NCBI GenBank assembly: GCA_049363815.1 | Contig: JBMQEM010000163.1 | Coordinates: 1 to 64,000, forward strand | Reading direction: 5' to 3' | Origin: JADKIH01 sp049363815 | Lineage (GTDB): Bacteria > Bacteroidota > Bacteroidia > AKYH767-A > 2013-40CM-41-45 | DNA length: 64,000 bases | In this document: positions 62,725 to 64,000 of the stretch, piece by piece | How positions within the stretch are numbered: the first letter of the stretch is position 1 | Layout: each line of letters starts with the position of its first letter | The notes under the pieces: model-generated | Database searches by the model: none | What the model saw: only the letters and a program-made list of their open reading frames with translations | Told to the model about the DNA's origin: nothing | Translations under genes and position numbers: made by a program

Positions 62725-63696
62725 TTAGTTTTTCTTTATCGCACTTTGTACCTCTTCAATATCATCTGACTTAAAGTTATATGATACTGGCTTATAACGA
62801 GTGTACAACATTTCACCTGTTACTGAATTAATTACTGAAACAAACTTATCAGTACTGCTCTTGATATAAACTAAGTAATAAAAAGGATTTTTTTCTGTTA
62901 AGATTTTTTCGTTCAATTCCTCAATTGATAAGAGCTGGTATTTGTATGTGTATTTTTTAAATATATCTGACTCGTCAAATCTTTTAGACTCATCACCTGA
63001 AAATTTTCCAAATTTTATCAAAACATTATCAGGCACAAATAATGTTGCATTGCGTAAATTTTTAAGTTCTTTGGACTTATCGATATTATCATACAATTTC
63101 CTTTCAACATTATTGTTAATAAAACTCATGATACACTGTACATAATTTTTTAAAATTCCCGGTCCCCAGTTTCTGATATGTCCAGCTCCATCAATATCAC
63201 TATTGAAAATATTTGAAGGTTCCATTAATGTCTGAAAATCAGTATAAAGTTCTATTCTTGCTATTTGTTTATGTTCACCTTCAACAATACTTTTCCTTCC
63301 TTTCTTGTCAACCTTTTCTGTGCTTTTTCCGGCTTTATAATATTCCAGATAAACATGGGTATTTGAATAATCCATATTCGATGGAGCTCCACTTTTACTC
63401 CAGGTGGTGGTGTAAGTAATTCCTCCAATGGAAATAAAGTAATTTTCAGATGATGTATATTTATTTTTATCGGAGTATTTTATAAACTCCAGTTTGCCGA
63501 TGGTCCATGCTTCTTCCAAAGCTTTAATGTAAGGTTTGGCCGATTCTGCACTTGGATCTTTCAGCATAAAATAAGTAATCGTTGTTTTATCTTTTGGAAC
63601 AAGATCAAGATTTCCGATTGCTATCTGCCCGGAAATATTTTTATTCAAAAAGGTTAAGACAATAATGGTAGCAAATAACTTTAGTTTCATTTTCAT
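62725..63696 (-). CDS. Exported protein, unknown
   Basis: A 323-aa protein. ATG 63696 (or 63690) begins a signal peptide (MKLKLFATIIVLTFLNKNIS, cut before GQ); longer in-frame starts would bury it. The mature part has alternating strands and helices with lysine/tyrosine richness (TITYFMLKDPSAESAKPYIK, LEYYKAGKST) and no known motif. No sorting domain is seen, so it is probably periplasmic. The gene is AT-richer than its neighbours, which may indicate acquisition. Confidence 0.55.
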   Translation of the reverse strand: MKMKLKLFATIIVLTFLNKNISGQIAIGNLDLVPKDKTTITYFMLKDPSAESAKPYIKALEEAWTIGKLEFIKYSDKNKYTSSENYFISIGGITYTTTWSKSGAPSNMDYSNTHVYLEYYKAGKSTEKVDKKGRKSIVEGEHKQIARIELYTDFQTLMEPSNIFNSDIDGAGHIRNWGPGILKNYVQCIMSFINNNVERKLYDNIDKSKELKNLRNATLFVPDNVLIKFGKFSGDESKRFDESDIFKKYTYKYQLLSIEELNEKILTEKNPFYYLVYIKSSTDKFVSVINSVTGEMLYTRYKPVSYNFKSDDIEEVQSAIKKN

Positions 63697-63759
63697 AGTT
63701 CTTAAGATTTTTAACAATAATAGAAAATATAAGTCATCTTCAATCTTTTCAAAAGAAAT

Positions 63760-63789
63760 TTGCATAACACAAACAATTTCGGATATTTG
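63760..63789 (+). promoter_or_regulatory. Promoter of the tRNA gene
   Basis: TTG at 63760-63762, 19-bp spacer, GATATTTG at 63782-63789 (one mismatch to TAnnTTTG), then CAGCCCC as before rpmG. Confidence 0.5.
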
Positions 63790-63805
63790 CAGCCCCTAAA
63801 AAAAT

Positions 63806-63879
63806 GGCGAGGTAGCTCAGATGGTTAGAGCGCAGGATTCATAACCCTGAGGTCGGGGGTTCGACTCCCCCTTTCGCTA
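63806..63879 (+). tRNA. tRNA, anticodon CAT (Met or Ile2)
   Basis: 74 nt folding as a cloverleaf: acceptor GGCGAGG with TTTCGCT (several G-U pairs), D-stem GCTC/GAGC, anticodon stem CAGGA/CCCTG with CAT in loop TTCATAA, T-arm GGGGG TTCGACT CCCCC and discriminator A. The 3' CCA is not encoded. The anticodon stem lacks the three G-C pairs of initiator tRNA, so it is elongator Met or a TilS-modified tRNA-Ile. Confidence 0.9.
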
Positions 63880-63881
63880 CT

Positions 63882-63919
63882 AATCCCTTGATTTGTATCC
63901 ATTTCAGGGGATTTTTTTT
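63882..63919 (+). terminator. Terminator downstream of the tRNA
   Basis: AATCCCTTGA pairs with TCAGGGGATT (one G-U) and is followed by T8, starting 2 nt after the tRNA. The remainder to 64000 has a 7-bp inverted repeat (63965-63971 with 63983-63989) and nothing I can name. Confidence 0.75.
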
Positions 63920-64000
63920 GAACGCTTCTTTTTGTGAATTAGCTTCTTCCCTCTTCTTTCAACACGCTCGTATAATGCTTTAACGAGCGGAGAATGATGG

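Noticed and set aside
63806..63879. tRNA considered as initiator tRNA-fMet
   Set aside because: It lacks the three G-C pairs at the base of the anticodon stem and has a G1-U72 pairing, which differ from the initiator pattern.

Overview
The window is chromosomal DNA from a low-GC, Gram-negative member of the Bacteroidota, probably an environmental lineage related to the Chitinophagales, Sphingobacteriales or Flavobacteriales. The evidence is as follows. Seven proteins end in a type IX secretion (T9SS) C-terminal sorting domain. Many -7 promoter elements fit the Bacteroidota consensus TAnnTTTG, and several have a TTG 17-19 bp upstream. Characteristic families are present (DUF4295, DUF4835, Bacteroidota-type RpoZ, Hc1-like histone, 7TM-HD phosphodiesterase). 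LolA, BamD and GmhB indicate an outer membrane with LPS. I see no prophage, insertion sequence, CRISPR array or recognisable defence island. The content is mostly core genome interspersed with secreted, lineage-specific proteins.

Layout, left to right. 1-5.5 kb: the 3' part of clpC, then a minus-strand group DUF4412-recN-fabI. 5.7-10.6 kb: ftsK, lolA, a T9SS cargo protein and a small secreted protein. 10.6-16.5 kb: minus-strand translation and secretion block cinA / rpmB / M24 peptidase / rpmG / DUF4295 / ftsY / rimO. 16.5-18.4 kb: an ECF sigma factor with a small His- and Cys-containing membrane protein, then a DUF4197 lipoprotein. 18.4-21.2 kb: a long heptamer-repeat hairpin, two tandem universal stress proteins and a uridine phosphorylase-like enzyme. 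21.2-25.8 kb: two overlapping genes for large T9SS beta-propeller proteins. 26-31.6 kb: a SirB1-like protein, an ABC exporter, truA and the 7TM-HD phosphodiesterase. 31.8-35.8 kb: thiolase, NlpC/P60 hydrolase, YdeI-like protein, a methyltransferase and a 115-aa protein that is nearly all sorting domain. 36-47.9 kb: clpB, dienelactone hydrolase, T9SS cargo, recQ, a 23S rRNA methyltransferase-like gene, MATE pump, fmt, a sirtuin and a UPF0316 membrane protein. 48-51.8 kb: a small coiled-coil lipoprotein, a class IV aminotransferase, gmhB, rhomboid and ychF. 51.9-55.4 kb: an 18-unit heptamer array next to DUF4835-coaBC-rpoZ-bamD. 55.6-64 kb: another large T9SS protein, a serine palmitoyltransferase-like enzyme, an Hc1-like histone, a secreted sugar dehydrogenase, three orphan genes and a tRNA with anticodon CAT.

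The points I find most worth a second look are these: (i) the same GTTATTC heptamer forms a 32-bp hairpin at 18.4 kb and an 18-unit array at 51.9 kb; (ii) that array sits where the usual bamD-rpoZ-coaBC-DUF4835-recN run appears to have been broken, with recN now about 47 kb away; (iii) a peptidase gene lies inside the rpmB-rpmG ribosomal-protein block; (iv) a perfect 21-bp palindrome lies upstream of an orphan gene at 62.4 kb; (v) an ECF sigma/membrane-sensor pair; (vi) a sirtuin without its zinc cysteines; and (vii) several very short or absent 5' leaders. I do not see one clear new multi-gene system. The small-gene/palindrome locus and the sigma/sensor pair are the best candidates for undescribed regulation. 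No gene-free stretch exceeds 300 bases; the longest are about 240-290 bases and are described below where they hold something.
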